DNA of 64,000 bases. Origin: Rheinheimera sp. 1928-s (lineage in GTDB: Bacteria > Pseudomonadota > Gammaproteobacteria > Enterobacterales > Alteromonadaceae). Within the stretch, counting starts at the first letter, position 1. Each line of letters starts with the position of its first letter. The notes below the pieces were generated by a model that worked only from the letters and a program-made list of their open reading frames with translations, was not told where the DNA came from and ran no database searches. Location of the stretch: NCBI RefSeq assembly GCF_029269265.1, contig NZ_JARIXP010000004.1, positions 524,419-588,418 of the forward strand, in the 5' to 3' direction. Below, one piece after another: positions 1 to 8,875 of the stretch. Made by a program: the position numbers and the translations under genes.

Positions 1-693
1 AAATAACTGGATCTCCGATCTGAAATCTCCACCAATACTCAGTACACCGGCTACAGAAACTTCATTGAGCCAGACCATATCTGCTGGCCCTTTCACGCCA
101 AGATCAAGATAGATATTCCGGCAACAAACGCCACGCAAGGATAAGCCACCTTCCCCATAAAAGCAGACAGATTCCAGATGCACCGAACCGGCCAGCTGAC
201 TGGCTTTCAAACTAAAGTGCTTATAAAAAGTACAGTGAGGAAACCATACCGATTTGCTGAAGGTTGAACTCGTCAGCCTGAAATTATCCAAAAAGGTGCA
301 TTGGCAAAACAGCAGATCCTGTTCAAAGTGCAAACCGGATAAATGAATTTCTTCAAATTCACACTGGTAAAAAATCAGGGTTTTGTCGGCTGAACTGGCA
401 AACAAAGCTGCCAGGCTTTGTGAGGTGAATTTTATACCGGTAAATTCTGCAGTGTTCGCTGTCACCGCCGGACCATCAACCTGAAGAGCTGATAGCCTGA
501 TACCTCGAAAGCAATTGTCTGGTTGCGTAATATCCTGGAACTGCATCAGGTAACTGTGGTTTTGTGTCAGTTGAGTGACGCTGAATTTCTTTAGTTCAGT
601 CCAGTAGCAAAAGCGGATATCACCCACAGAGTCCATTAATAAGGAAAAACGGTGATTCACCTTGTCTTCGTAAATACATTTCAGTGCTTCCAA
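1..693 (-). CDS. Pentapeptide-like repeat protein, C-terminus cut by window edge
   Basis: The reading frame is open from a TTG at 693 to the left edge (231 codons, no stop), so the C-terminus is missing. The start is TTG: a GGAG lies 9 bases upstream inside the last codons of the preceding hydrolase, whose TAA (697-699) is separated from this TTG by one codon, so the two genes are probably co-translated. The protein has many short hydrophobic and polar alternations with frequent Phe, Leu and Cys spaced about five residues apart (for example around residues 100-180). This resembles an irregular pentapeptide-type right-handed beta helix. No catalytic motif was seen and the function is unknown. 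The family call is an inference; the existence of the gene is well supported. Confidence 0.6.
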   Translation of the reverse strand, partial: MEALKCIYEDKVNHRFSLLMDSVGDIRFCYWTELKKFSVTQLTQNHSYLMQFQDITQPDNCFRGIRLSALQVDGPAVTANTAEFTGIKFTSQSLAALFASSADKTLIFYQCEFEEIHLSGLHFEQDLLFCQCTFLDNFRLTSSTFSKSVWFPHCTFYKHFSLKASQLAGSVHLESVCFYGEGGLSLRGVCCRNIYLDLGVKGPADMVWLNEVSVAGVLSIGGDFRSEIQLF

Positions 694-696
694 TGC

Positions 697-1431
697 TTAA
701 AACTCCACACTCATACCTTGTTTTGCAAAACCTGAAAAATAAGCTTTTACCTGCTGTTCAAACTGCGGCCAGCTGTCTTCATAACTCATCAGGTACAGCT
801 TTTTTCGCACAGCTTCGGGGTAATCCATCAGGCTGGATAAAGTGGCATGCACCGGATTCCAATCTGTGAGCGTCACGTCATGAAATCCAACATCAAACTT
901 AAGTTCCGACACTATATCGGGTATAGCTATCGTATCAGATGAGTAAAATACCTTATCGTTTACACACAAACCCAGCGTCTTTTTGCCCGGCGTATGAGCC
1001 ACTTCAAACACATCGTAGTGATTACCTAAACTTTCGAAGCCAGGGCCTGTAAGCGGGCACAATTCAAAATAGTCATCAAAAGCCAGGCTGCCCTCGCCTA
1101 TTTTTGCCAAAGAGCCTTTTAGTGTCTGCTCCCACAGCTCCTGATAAATATCGGGGTGATAATGAAGTTTGATTTTTTTCTGGTATTTAAAGCGGGTTTC
1201 ATAAGCAAAACGTTCAAGCCCAAACACATGATCACCATGCACATGAGTAATAAAAATCTCGTCGACATCACCAATAGTCAAACCAAGATCATGCAGTGCG
1301 TGTTTTGCAGTGTGCCCGCAATCAATTAATAACACACCATTTGAATTTGACACCAACGCGTTGTTGTTATGATGCAGTAAGGATTCTGAATGACCACACC
1401 CTATAATGGTGAATCTGCTGTTTTTATCCAT
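697..1431 (-). CDS. Metallo-beta-lactamase-fold hydrolase (ribonuclease Z-like)
   Basis: A 244-residue cytosolic protein with no signal peptide. The metal-binding signature THVHGDH is at residues 62-68 (H63, H65, D67, H68), with a further His at about 146 and Asp at about 166 in SSDT. These are the ligand positions expected for a two-zinc beta-lactamase-fold hydrolase. The compact layout with the short N-terminal strand GCGHSES resembles RNase Z/arylsulfatase-type members rather than true beta-lactamases. The substrate cannot be told. It is followed almost directly by the pentapeptide-like gene on the same strand and is the probable first gene of a two-gene unit. Confidence 0.8.
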   Translation of the reverse strand: MDKNSRFTIIGCGHSESLLHHNNNALVSNSNGVLLIDCGHTAKHALHDLGLTIGDVDEIFITHVHGDHVFGLERFAYETRFKYQKKIKLHYHPDIYQELWEQTLKGSLAKIGEGSLAFDDYFELCPLTGPGFESLGNHYDVFEVAHTPGKKTLGLCVNDKVFYSSDTIAIPDIVSELKFDVGFHDVTLTDWNPVHATLSSLMDYPEAVRKKLYLMSYEDSWPQFEQQVKAYFSGFAKQGMSVEF

Positions 1432-1515
1432 GGTTCAGCTCTCCGCTAGGATCGGGGTTGACACCTCAGCATTCGGGCAGTGCTCTTCCATACTAAATAC
1501 TGAGTCTGCTTTAGA

Positions 1516-1554
1516 CTTTTGTTATTGCACTGATCTGAAGAGCAATAACAAAAG
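1516..1554. repeat. Perfect 13-bp inverted repeat between genes
   Basis: CTTTTGTTATTGC at 1516-1528 pairs exactly with GCAATAACAAAAG at 1542-1554 around a 13-base loop. It lies between the start of the metallo-hydrolase and the end of the yggL-type gene, both on the minus strand, so it may stop transcription of yggL. There is no clean T-run after the stem, so its role as an intrinsic terminator is only probable. Confidence 0.5.
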
Positions 1555-1598
1555 CTTGCGCTGAGTTTTCCATAACTCAGCAAAAAATGCTTACAGGC

Positions 1599-1937
1599 TT
1601 AAAAACTTACGCCATAGTTCGCATCGACCAACTCACTAACCTTTAATTGGTCAACAGAAGGCAGAGCTTTAAACCATGCGGTGATCACAGAGATATCTTC
1701 CTGTGTGGCAGAACCATAACGGTGTGCAGACCAAATAAAGGCTTCAAACTGAGTTTTATCGCCACCGCCGGCCATCACCAGATCACGGCTTTCAATCACA
1801 GTAATAAATTGGTCCAGCAATTTGCTGAAATCCTGATCAGACTCCAGTCCTAATGAACAGGACAACATAAAACCGTATTCAGTAAATTCGCCTAAATAGA
1901 GCTTTTTCTGTAAACGACGGCTTTTTGGCTTAGACAT
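1599..1937 (-). CDS. yggL: YggL family (DUF469) ribosome-associated protein
   Basis: A 112-residue protein starting MSKPKSRRLQKKLYLGEF. The basic N-terminus (S-RRLRKK-type) followed by EF.E.GF is the hallmark of the YggL/DUF469 family, whose E. coli member is reported to bind the large ribosomal subunit. The start at 1937 is preferred over an in-frame one six codons upstream because AAGGAG sits 7 bases before it. The C-terminus has KVSELVDANYG, comparable to the VRTSELFD end of family members. It appears to be a single-gene unit. Length fits the family. The residue stretch with three Gly near position 60 is typical of the longer marine-type variants. Confidence 0.85.
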   Translation of the reverse strand: MSKPKSRRLQKKLYLGEFTEYGFMLSCSLGLESDQDFSKLLDQFITVIESRDLVMAGGGDKTQFEAFIWSAHRYGSATQEDISVITAWFKALPSVDQLKVSELVDANYGVSF

Positions 1938-2159
1938 GAGATCTCCTTGATGCAATGGCCGGAAATTCAGCCAACAGCAGAATAAAAGTGCTATAGGGTC
2001 TCGTTATTTCCCCCTGCTTGGCAAGTGTTTTTTCGGATCAAAAGGCTTTTTGTACAAAGTCCAAAGCCAACATTCTTTGAACAGCTTTATGTTACTTCGC
2101 AAAAACACCGAACTGAGATATGATGCGCGGCCGAAAATTTGAGCACAATATACAGCACC

Positions 2160-2906
2160 ATGCACTCATCCAACGCGCTTTACACTGATCTTTCTGGTTA
2201 TTACGACCTGATGTGTGCAGATATCGACTATCAGGCGCAAAGCCAGAGTGCGCGCAGGTTGCATCAATTTTTTGGCGGTGATGGCAGAACTCATCTGGAT
2301 CTAGCTTGTGGTACAGGGCCACATATCCGGCATTTTCTGGACGCTGGTTATCAAAGCAGCGGTCTGGATTTAAATCAGCCTATGCTGGATAAAGCTCAGC
2401 AACGTTGTCCTGAAGCCCGCTTTATGCAACAGAATATGTGTGATTTTCAACTGGAACATCCTGTGGATCTGATCACCTGTTTTTTATACTCCATTCATTA
2501 CAGCGCCAGTATAAAAAACCTTAAAGCTTGTTTCGCCAGCGTGTTTAACGCTTTAAAACCAGGTGGCGTGTTTTGTTTTAATGCGGTGGATAAAGACAAA
2601 ATCGATAATAACTCTTATGTACGACACAGCGCCGTGCTGAACAACAGTCATTTTGTGTTTGAATCTGGCTGGAATTACAGCGGCACAGGTGAGCAGCAGT
2701 CGTTGAACCTGAGCATAGAAAAAACCACGGCCGATTTGAAGCAGCTCTGGCAAGACCAGCACCCTATGGTAGCCATCAGTTTTGCCGAACTGGAACAACT
2801 GCTTTGCCCTTATTTTGAAGTGCATGTGCTTGAGCATAGCTACGAAAAAATCGCAGCATGGGATAACCACTCAGGTAATGCACTTTTTGTTTGTATCAAG
2901 CGTTAA
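2160..2906 (+). CDS. Class I SAM-dependent methyltransferase
   Basis: A 248-residue protein from the ATG at 2160; an in-frame TTG at 2139 would add seven residues. Motif I LDLACGTGPH is at about residues 46-55 and binds S-adenosylmethionine; an acidic residue follows in SSGLDLN (post-I strand), and QNMCDF near residue 95 fits motif II. The C-terminal half has the long beta strands (EKTTADLKQLWQDQHP region) seen in small-molecule methyltransferases of the Methyltransf_25 type. The substrate is unknown. It is flanked by genes on the opposite strand and is monocistronic; the next gene ends 4 bases after its stop. Confidence 0.82.
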   Translation: MHSSNALYTDLSGYYDLMCADIDYQAQSQSARRLHQFFGGDGRTHLDLACGTGPHIRHFLDAGYQSSGLDLNQPMLDKAQQRCPEARFMQQNMCDFQLEHPVDLITCFLYSIHYSASIKNLKACFASVFNALKPGGVFCFNAVDKDKIDNNSYVRHSAVLNNSHFVFESGWNYSGTGEQQSLNLSIEKTTADLKQLWQDQHPMVAISFAELEQLLCPYFEVHVLEHSYEKIAAWDNHSGNALFVCIKR

Positions 2907-2910
2907 GAGC

Positions 2911-3480
2911 TCAGGCTGCCGCCTCATAAGCGGCTTTTAACCATGCCACTAACTCAGCGTCCACTTCTGCAACATCAGCTAAGCGGATTTTATAGTTACA
3001 CATCTGGCCTGCTGGCATCACTTTTAGTCTCTCACTCAGAGGCAGATCTTTCACGTTTAAGCCAATTTCAACTGCTGTATTGGTCGCTGGCCCTATCATG
3101 CAAAACTGTTTAGCACGGCGATAACTGATATAGGTTTTTTTGGGCGCCGTTTCATAATCACCAAACTGACTCAGCTCTGCCAGCAGCTTCTGATGCACAG
3201 GTTTCAATGCGGCCTTTTTATCCCTATAAAGCTCGTTCAGACCTTGCTCCGGATCCTCTGCAATTGCAGCCGTCGGAGCATTATCACTGCGGGCCAGGTG
3301 CACAATGGTATTGGCATCGCCATGTCCCATGCCCAAACTACTTTTTAACAGAGCCACCAACTCGCCATGTTTCACCAGGGCTGAAGCCTGAACCAGTTGG
3401 GTTAACTCTGCAATGGATTTACCTGTGCGTTTTTCAATATTGGCCAGTTAAGTAGCCAGAGCTTTATCAAGATCTGCCAT
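2911..3480 (-). pseudogene. DUF4287/DUF5655-type protein gene interrupted by an in-frame stop at codon 11
   Basis: Reading from an ATG at 3480, with GGAG upstream, gives MADLDKALAT, then TAA at 3448-3450, then LANIEKRTGKSIAELTQL and an unbroken frame to 2911. The part after the stop is the conserved DUF4287 start (IEK-TGKS...KHGE-V..LK...GHGDAN), so the intact protein would be about 189 residues. CAA to TAA is the simplest change. The downstream piece (MKHGELVAL, from 3375) could still be made as 154 residues if translation restarts, but it lacks the first helix. The C-terminal half (KKTYISYRRAKQFCMIGP) matches the DUF5655-like domain. Either a recent nonsense mutation or a sequencing error. 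Confidence 0.75.
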
Positions 3481-3515
3481 AAGTGTCTCCGGTTTTAGTC
3501 TTTACTTAGGCAACT

Positions 3516-3887
3516 TTATGCCAAAAACAGCAGCGCCAATGCAAGAGCCGCCGGCATAGCCTGAATATAGAAGATTTTCTTACTGACTGTCATAGCGCCA
3601 TACACACCAGCCACAACCACACAAAGCAGAAAAAACACTTTAAAATCAAGCCCTGCATCGCCCTGATGCACTATGCCCTGAAACAAGCCCCAGAATAAAC
3701 CAGCGGCCAGAAAGCCATTGTACAAGCCCTGATTGGCCGCCAGTACTTTGGTATCAGCCGCTTTTTGTGGTGTCAGGCCAAAAGCTTTCATACCTTTAGG
3801 TTTGTCCCATAAAAACATTTCCAGCACCAGAAAATACAAGTGCAGTAATGCCACCAGAAGTATCACCAGGTTTGTGATCAACGCCAT
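3516..3887 (-). CDS. DUF1304 family small membrane protein
   Basis: A 123-residue hydrophobic protein with about four transmembrane helices (near residues 3-25, 50-75, 82-100, 104-122). The cytoplasmic segment EMFLWDKPKGMKAFGL between helices 1 and 2 and the NQGLYNGFLAAGL segment are hallmarks of DUF1304 proteins. The function of the family is unknown. It sits 35 bases downstream of the broken DUF4287 gene on the same strand, so transcription reaches it first and the broken gene second. The start ATG at 3887 has AAGGA some 7 bases upstream. Confidence 0.8.
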   Translation of the reverse strand: MALITNLVILLVALLHLYFLVLEMFLWDKPKGMKAFGLTPQKAADTKVLAANQGLYNGFLAAGLFWGLFQGIVHQGDAGLDFKVFFLLCVVVAGVYGAMTVSKKIFYIQAMPAALALALLFLA

Positions 3888-4073
3888 CTCTTTTTCCTTA
3901 TGATCAGCGGAATAAATATCATCTTACCTGAGCAGCTTAGCTGTAAACCAAAGATTTTTCTGCTGCTGCCTGTTAAACACAAAAGTAAAAACGAAAGGTC
4001 AGTTTTATCCAATACAGCAAGGGTGAGAAAGCCCATAGTCGACGCCTGATTGAGTTACTACAGGAGTACCACT

Positions 4074-4664
4074 ATGACCTTATCCCTTATTATGTCCATG
4101 GCGTTATTTGCCTTTGCCGCTTCATTTTCTCCTGGTCCAGTTAACCTGGTATCGGTGAGTCATGGCGCTCGTTATGGTGTGGCGAAAGGCCTGAGTTTTA
4201 TCACAGGTGCAACTCTGGGTTTTATCCTGTTGTTTTTAATTATTGGCTTTGGTTTGCATCATGTGCTGGCTGCGTTGCCTTTACTGACACTGCTTCTGCA
4301 GTGGCTGGGGATCGCTTTTTTACTGTATCTGAGTTACCAGTTATTCAGTGACAACGGAGAGCTGAATAATAACTCTGAAGCTAAAGCGCCTGATTTTATC
4401 ACCGGAGCCTTAATGCAATGGCTGAATCCCAAAGCCTGGCTGGCATCTTTGTCCGGTATTGCCGCTTATATTCCAGAGGCAAGTACTGAACAGCTACTGC
4501 TATTTGCCAGTCTTTATTTGCCTATTTGCTGGCTATCGCTGGCGGCATGGCTTTGGGCTGGTATTGTGCTGCGTCAGTATTTACAGAACCCGCGAAGCAT
4601 GCGACTACTGAATAAAACTCTGGCGCTGTTACTTGCAGCGAGCTGCATCCTGATCCTGCTCTGA
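4074..4664 (+). CDS. LysE/RhtB family amino-acid exporter
   Basis: A 196-residue inner-membrane protein with about six transmembrane helices. The N-terminus FAFAASFSPGPVNLVSVSHGARYG carries the LysE/RhtB signature (SPGP..., G.R.G). The ATG at 4074 is chosen because AGGAG stands 8 bases upstream; an in-frame ATG eight codons earlier lacks such a site. The LNPKAW motif near residue 120 also fits the family, which exports amino acids such as homoserine, threonine or lysine. An AraC regulator gene converges on it and overlaps its last 36 bases, so the two are probably linked in function, the regulator perhaps sensing the exported compound. Confidence 0.85.
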   Translation: MTLSLIMSMALFAFAASFSPGPVNLVSVSHGARYGVAKGLSFITGATLGFILLFLIIGFGLHHVLAALPLLTLLLQWLGIAFLLYLSYQLFSDNGELNNNSEAKAPDFITGALMQWLNPKAWLASLSGIAAYIPEASTEQLLLFASLYLPICWLSLAAWLWAGIVLRQYLQNPRSMRLLNKTLALLLAASCILILL

Positions 4665-5489
4665 CACAGAACGGCGGTACTGATCCGGTGTCGCCGCTAC
4701 TCTTTGCTTAAATACCCGCTGAAAGTGGGATTGATCACTAAAACCTGTAGTCTGAGCTACTGCAGAAATGGCCTCACCTTGTTTTAACGCCTGCTGCCCC
4801 AATTGCACCCGACGGTTTAACCGGTAAGCATGAGGCGTCATATGAAAAAGACGCTTAAATGAGCGAACCAGATAACCTGCACTGTAACCAAATTCTGCAC
4901 TGATGCTGTCGATAGCCCTGTCTTCATTGCAGTGTTCATTCAGATAAGCGGCCACCTGATACAAAGGGTTAGTTGGCAACAGATCATCTGTTGTCTGGTT
5001 GTGTTTATCCAGCTGTAAAAATAATCCGATCAGATAGGTCTTTAACCTCTGCTCTTTCTCATCAACCTTGTGCCGGGGTGACATCAAATACCCGGCCATA
5101 GCAACAAAACCGTCAAACAACGAGGTTTCACGGAGCGTATTACTTTGAGTGTCACACCAAAGATCCTGAGGTCTAACGCCAGTCTGCAGTAAAAGATCAG
5201 CTAACCAGTGTTTGTCCAGATGCATCATGTAATAAGCCCAGGGAGAGCCTTGGCGAGGGTTGCAGGCATGAACCTGATCCGGGTTCATCACCACCAAAGC
5301 CCCCTGCTCCACATAATGCAGCCTGTCGGCGCAAAGAAACTCACTTTGTCCGGCCAGAATAGCCCCCACAGACCACTGCTGATGTGAATGCGGAGCATAA
5401 GTGACTTGGCGTCCATCCAGTACCAAACGTAACTCCACATAAGGCAAGCTGCTGTGACGCCAAAATAATGGGTGAGTTGAGGGAGTCAT
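4629..5489 (-). CDS. AraC family regulator with cupin-type sensor domain
   Basis: 286 residues. The N-terminal part (about 1-160) has a cupin-like arrangement (HSHQQWSVG, QGALVVMNPDQVHACNP) typical of AraC_binding regulators such as those next to LysE exporters. The C-terminal about 100 residues carry two helix-turn-helix units (AISAEFGYSAGYLVRSFKRLFHMTPHAY and AVAQTTGFSDQSHFQRVFKQ), the AraC DNA-binding domain, ending with the P-QYRR motif. It converges on and overlaps the LysE gene by 36 bases. The likely role is control of that exporter; the ligand is not known. Confidence 0.85.
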   Translation of the reverse strand: MTPSTHPLFWRHSSLPYVELRLVLDGRQVTYAPHSHQQWSVGAILAGQSEFLCADRLHYVEQGALVVMNPDQVHACNPRQGSPWAYYMMHLDKHWLADLLLQTGVRPQDLWCDTQSNTLRETSLFDGFVAMAGYLMSPRHKVDEKEQRLKTYLIGLFLQLDKHNQTTDDLLPTNPLYQVAAYLNEHCNEDRAIDSISAEFGYSAGYLVRSFKRLFHMTPHAYRLNRRVQLGQQALKQGEAISAVAQTTGFSDQSHFQRVFKQRVAATPDQYRRSVSEQDQDAARCK

Positions 5490-5519
5490 TTATCTGTCCG
5501 CCTATCCTTTTTGCATTGG

Positions 5520-6338
5520 CTAATCTGAGGAACCAGGCTCTGGTCTGATACCTGACAGCAAGTGCTGATAAACTCCGGATTTTTTAAGCTGCTTTATACC
5601 AGCATCCAAGGCTTCAGCCCTTTTGATACTCTGGGGATTATTTTTGCTAAAAGCCAGATAAATTTCGCTGCTGTAGTTCAGCTGACCACGCTGAATATTC
5701 TGTGCTTTCATGCCTTCGTGTTGCAGGTAATAACGCAATACATCATCAAAAAATATCGCCAGATCCAGCTTGTTGCTATTTAACAAACCAATAAGTTGAG
5801 CATGAGTTGACACCTGAACCAGCTTAAACCTGTGTTTATGCTGCTCAAATAAATCACCGTATTCATAACTCAAAATAACACCCACTACGGCGTCATCTGG
5901 AATTTGCGCTACCGAAGCATAAGGTTTTGGCCGAAGGTAATAATAGAATGAAGAATCGGCACTAAATAATGGTGTTTTATGCAGGGTAAATTCCTGTTCT
6001 GTGTTTTGTTGACGAGTGACATTCCAGCAGGCATCTGTTTTGCCCTGGCGGGTGAAATACAAAGCCCGGGCATAAGGCACAACCAGGGTGGTGATTTGAT
6101 AACCCTGAGTGGCAAAAGCTGCTTTGACGAGCTGCTCGGACAAACCTTGCCCCTTATGGTCAGAAAATGGCGGCCAGTTATCCTCAGCCGCAATGCGAAT
6201 AAGCATGGCAGAATCTGTTAGCACGCGATCATCCTGGCTTACCGCTGAAACAGGCCATATCAATAGCCAAAGATACAGATACAATCGCAAATGACAAACT
6301 CGGTTAAACCTTGATGATCTAAAGATAAACCAGATCAA
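5520..6338 (-). CDS. Periplasmic solute-binding-like protein (SBP_bac_3 type)
   Basis: About 272 residues. The N-terminus has a hydrophobic stretch (LYLYLWLLIWPVSAVSQ, about residues 20-36), a Sec signal peptide. The mature part starts with IRIAAEDNWPPFSDHKGQGLSEQLVKAAF, the opening of family-3 solute-binding proteins, and has PYARALYF and KTDACWNVT in the order seen in orphan amino-acid-type binding proteins of Alteromonadales and Shewanella relatives. No transporter genes adjoin it, as is common for these orphans. The start is uncertain: the longest frame begins at a TTG (6338), and TTG codons at about 6287 would give a more normal signal peptide. Confidence 0.75.
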   Translation of the reverse strand: MIWFIFRSSRFNRVCHLRLYLYLWLLIWPVSAVSQDDRVLTDSAMLIRIAAEDNWPPFSDHKGQGLSEQLVKAAFATQGYQITTLVVPYARALYFTRQGKTDACWNVTRQQNTEQEFTLHKTPLFSADSSFYYYLRPKPYASVAQIPDDAVVGVILSYEYGDLFEQHKHRFKLVQVSTHAQLIGLLNSNKLDLAIFFDDVLRYYLQHEGMKAQNIQRGQLNYSSEIYLAFSKNNPQSIKRAEALDAGIKQLKKSGVYQHLLSGIRPEPGSSD

Positions 6339-6528
6339 AACAAGCCACCAGTTGCAGACTTGATCTAAAACAACAGCACTTTAATTAGTGTCTTCTGTTG
6401 TAAAAATTTAAACAAAATAAAGGGAATTCCCCCTGTGCTACACTGAATCGCGAACAGAGCATTCCATCGCATGACCACCAGAGATAAGCTATCGAATACT
6501 CAACTGTCAGCACTCATCAAGGATACTT

Positions 6529-6822
6529 ATGCAATTCATCAAGCCTTTCGTCATCAAATATAAAAACCTGCTGCTGTTTACTGTTGTTGCCGGTATTTTG
6601 GCCGGATGTGCAACCCAGCCTATGGCAGGTCAAAGCGAATCAGACCCTATGAGTTTTGTCATGGGGCTTATCCACGGCTTCTGTATAGTTTTCAGCTTAA
6701 TTGGCAGCTATTTTACCGACGTTCGTATCTATGCTTTTCCCAATTCAGGAGGCTGGTACGATATTGGTTTTGTCATAGGTGCCGCCATGTTTTTAGGGGG
6801 CGGTGGAGCCAGCGCCAGATAG
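6529..6822 (+). CDS. Small lipoprotein of unknown function
   Basis: A 97-residue protein. The N-terminal segment with basic residues (K5, K10, K12) and a hydrophobic stretch ends in a lipobox, ILAGC, with the Cys at about residue 27. A second hydrophobic stretch follows (FVMGLIHGFCIVFSLIGSYF), then a Gly-rich tail GGGGASAR. It is not a family I recognise beyond the lipoprotein signal. It stands alone between a divergent binding-protein gene and the amidohydrolase. The region 6823-7047 after it has no gene. Confidence 0.65.
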   Translation: MQFIKPFVIKYKNLLLFTVVAGILAGCATQPMAGQSESDPMSFVMGLIHGFCIVFSLIGSYFTDVRIYAFPNSGGWYDIGFVIGAAMFLGGGGASAR

Positions 6823-7047
6823 TTTGTTTTCAAAGCACAGCATTCAACCAAAGGATAGATAAACAAAATCTGGTCTGCAGTGGTGTTGTGCCTTTCATTT
6901 TGTTCTAAAACGACTTTCCGCTTTAAAAACCAAACTGGCTGCCTATTTGTCGCTTCGCCAAGTGGGTTAAACCTATTCAGTTGCAGCCTGTTCCGTAGCT
7001 TGCCATAGTGTTTTCAGGTATACACAAAATAAAAACTAAGGAAACCT

Positions 7048-8643
7048 ATGCGTATTTTGTCTTTGCTCAGCACTGCCTTACTAGTCACTCTTGCAGGTCA
7101 GCCCGCTTTAACCGAAGCCGCACCAACAGCACCTGAACGAACCCCGTCCGCGCCAGAACGGGACAGGGGCGAAGGCCCTTACAAACGGCTGATTTTGCGT
7201 GGCGGCACTTATATCAGCGGCGAAGGTGCTCCTCCTGTTGGGCCTGTGGATATAGTGATTGAAAACGACCGCATCACTGAAATCAAAGCTGTAGGTAATC
7301 CTGGTGTGCCTGTATTGCCGGAAGGACGGCCAAAAACTCAGGCTGGGGATCAGGAAATGGATGTCAGTGGCATGTATATTCTGCCAGGTTTTGTCGATAT
7401 GCATGGTCATATAGGCGGGTCGGCCAACGGCACACCAGCTGAGTATGTGTTTAAACTTTGGCTGGCACACGGCATTACCACAGTGCGTGAACCTGGCAGT
7501 TTTAACGGCGTCGACTGGACTATGCGCCATGTCAAAGCTGCTGAAAAAAACACTATAGTGGCGCCCCGTATTGTGCCTTATATCGGCTTTGGTCAAGGCC
7601 TGAGCAAACCAGTATTCAGCCCGGAACAAGCAAGGGATTGGGTACGGGATATTAAAAAATCCGGAGCTGCGGGTATTAAGTTTTTTGGTTCAACGCCCGC
7701 TATTATCTCGGCCGCTTTGGATGAAGCCAAAAAACAAAAACTCGGTACCATGATGCACCACGCACAGCTCAACGTGATGGGCACCAATGCACTGGACAGC
7801 GCCCGTATGGGCTTAACCTCGATGGAGCATTGGTATGGTTTGCCTGAAGCTTTGTTTACAGGACAAGTGATCCAAAACTACCCGGCCAGCTACAACTATC
7901 AGAATGAGCAGGACAGATTCGCCAGCGCAGGCCAGTTGTGGAAACAGGCCGCAGCACCGGGCTCAGAAAAATGGAATGCGGTGCGGGATGAACTGATCAA
8001 ACTGGACTTTACCATCAACCCTACTCTGACTATTTACGAGGCCACCCGCGATGCCAGTGCCCAGCGCAACGCCGAATGGCATCAGGACTACACTCTGCCC
8101 ACTTTAACTGACTTTTTTAAACCCAACCGTTATGCCCATGGTTCGTTCTGGTTTGACTGGACCACGGATCAGGAGATTGCCTGGCGCGAAAACTACCGCA
8201 TCTGGTTCCAGTTTTTAAATGACTACAAAAACCATGGCGGCCGTGTGACTGCTGGTTCAGATGCGGGTTATATCTATAAAATTTATGGTTTTGCTTATAT
8301 TCAGGAACTGGAGTTGCTGCGTGAAGCAGGCTTTAACCCGTTGGAAGTGATACAAGTCGCTACCTTAAATGGCGCCCAGGCTTTAGGTATGGAGAAAGAC
8401 ATTGGCAGCTTAGTACCGGGCAAAAAAGCCGATATGCTGATAGTGGCCGAAAACCCGCTGGCCAACTTTAAAGTACTGTATGGCACAGGCCATTACCGTT
8501 TAAACAACAACAATGAGCCAGAGCGCAGCAAAGGAGTGCGTTACACCATCAAAGACGGCGTAGTGTACGACGCGCAGCAATTGCTGAAGGATGTGCGTGA
8601 TCTGGTTCAAAGCGAAAAAGACGTGCACAAAGCAAAAAAATAA
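7048..8643 (+). CDS. Secreted amidohydrolase (imidazolonepropionase-like)
   Basis: A 531-residue protein with a cleavable signal peptide (residues 1-24, ending TEAAP). The amidohydrolase fold is shown by HGHIGG (H119, H121) for the metal site, IKFFGS for the bridging Lys, MHHAQ and SMEHWYG for further His ligands, and TAGSDAGY for the catalytic Asp. The end (GSLVPGKKADMLIVAENPL) returns to the small beta domain. This is the arrangement of periplasmic imidazolonepropionase-like or Xaa-Pro-type amidohydrolases. The substrate is unknown. A good AAGGAA site precedes the ATG. It is monocistronic; a REP-like hairpin follows. Confidence 0.85.
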   Translation: MRILSLLSTALLVTLAGQPALTEAAPTAPERTPSAPERDRGEGPYKRLILRGGTYISGEGAPPVGPVDIVIENDRITEIKAVGNPGVPVLPEGRPKTQAGDQEMDVSGMYILPGFVDMHGHIGGSANGTPAEYVFKLWLAHGITTVREPGSFNGVDWTMRHVKAAEKNTIVAPRIVPYIGFGQGLSKPVFSPEQARDWVRDIKKSGAAGIKFFGSTPAIISAALDEAKKQKLGTMMHHAQLNVMGTNALDSARMGLTSMEHWYGLPEALFTGQVIQNYPASYNYQNEQDRFASAGQLWKQAAAPGSEKWNAVRDELIKLDFTINPTLTIYEATRDASAQRNAEWHQDYTLPTLTDFFKPNRYAHGSFWFDWTTDQEIAWRENYRIWFQFLNDYKNHGGRVTAGSDAGYIYKIYGFAYIQELELLREAGFNPLEVIQVATLNGAQALGMEKDIGSLVPGKKADMLIVAENPLANFKVLYGTGHYRLNNNNEPERSKGVRYTIKDGVVYDAQQLLKDVRDLVQSEKDVHKAKK

Positions 8644-8648
8644 CCGCT

Positions 8649-8678
8649 GTAGGGACGGCGGCTTGCCCCCGCCCGTTC
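8649..8678 (+). repeat. REP-like hairpin with GTAG head
   Basis: GTAG at 8649-8652 is followed by a stem ACGGCGG (8655-8661) that pairs with CCGCCCGT (8669-8676) with one bulged C, loop 8662-8668. A GTAG tetranucleotide followed by a bulged GC-rich hairpin is the described layout of REP elements mobilised by RAYT enzymes. A related unit lies at 18586-18610. It probably also acts as a terminator after the amidohydrolase. Confidence 0.5.
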
Positions 8679-8875
8679 ATCCGACTAAATCAAGCAAAGT
8701 TTATCCCGCCCTATTCTCCGGGCTGTTGCATTAATCAGTGCGTCTGGTTAACAAATAGGTCTATACTCCAACAGCTATTTAGTTTTAGGGAAGCCAGACG
8801 CAGATGGCCCTCTGTCCGCCGTCCACTTGTGGCAGCAAGCGCGGTGCATGCTCGTCCATCGGAAAGGAAATGTGT

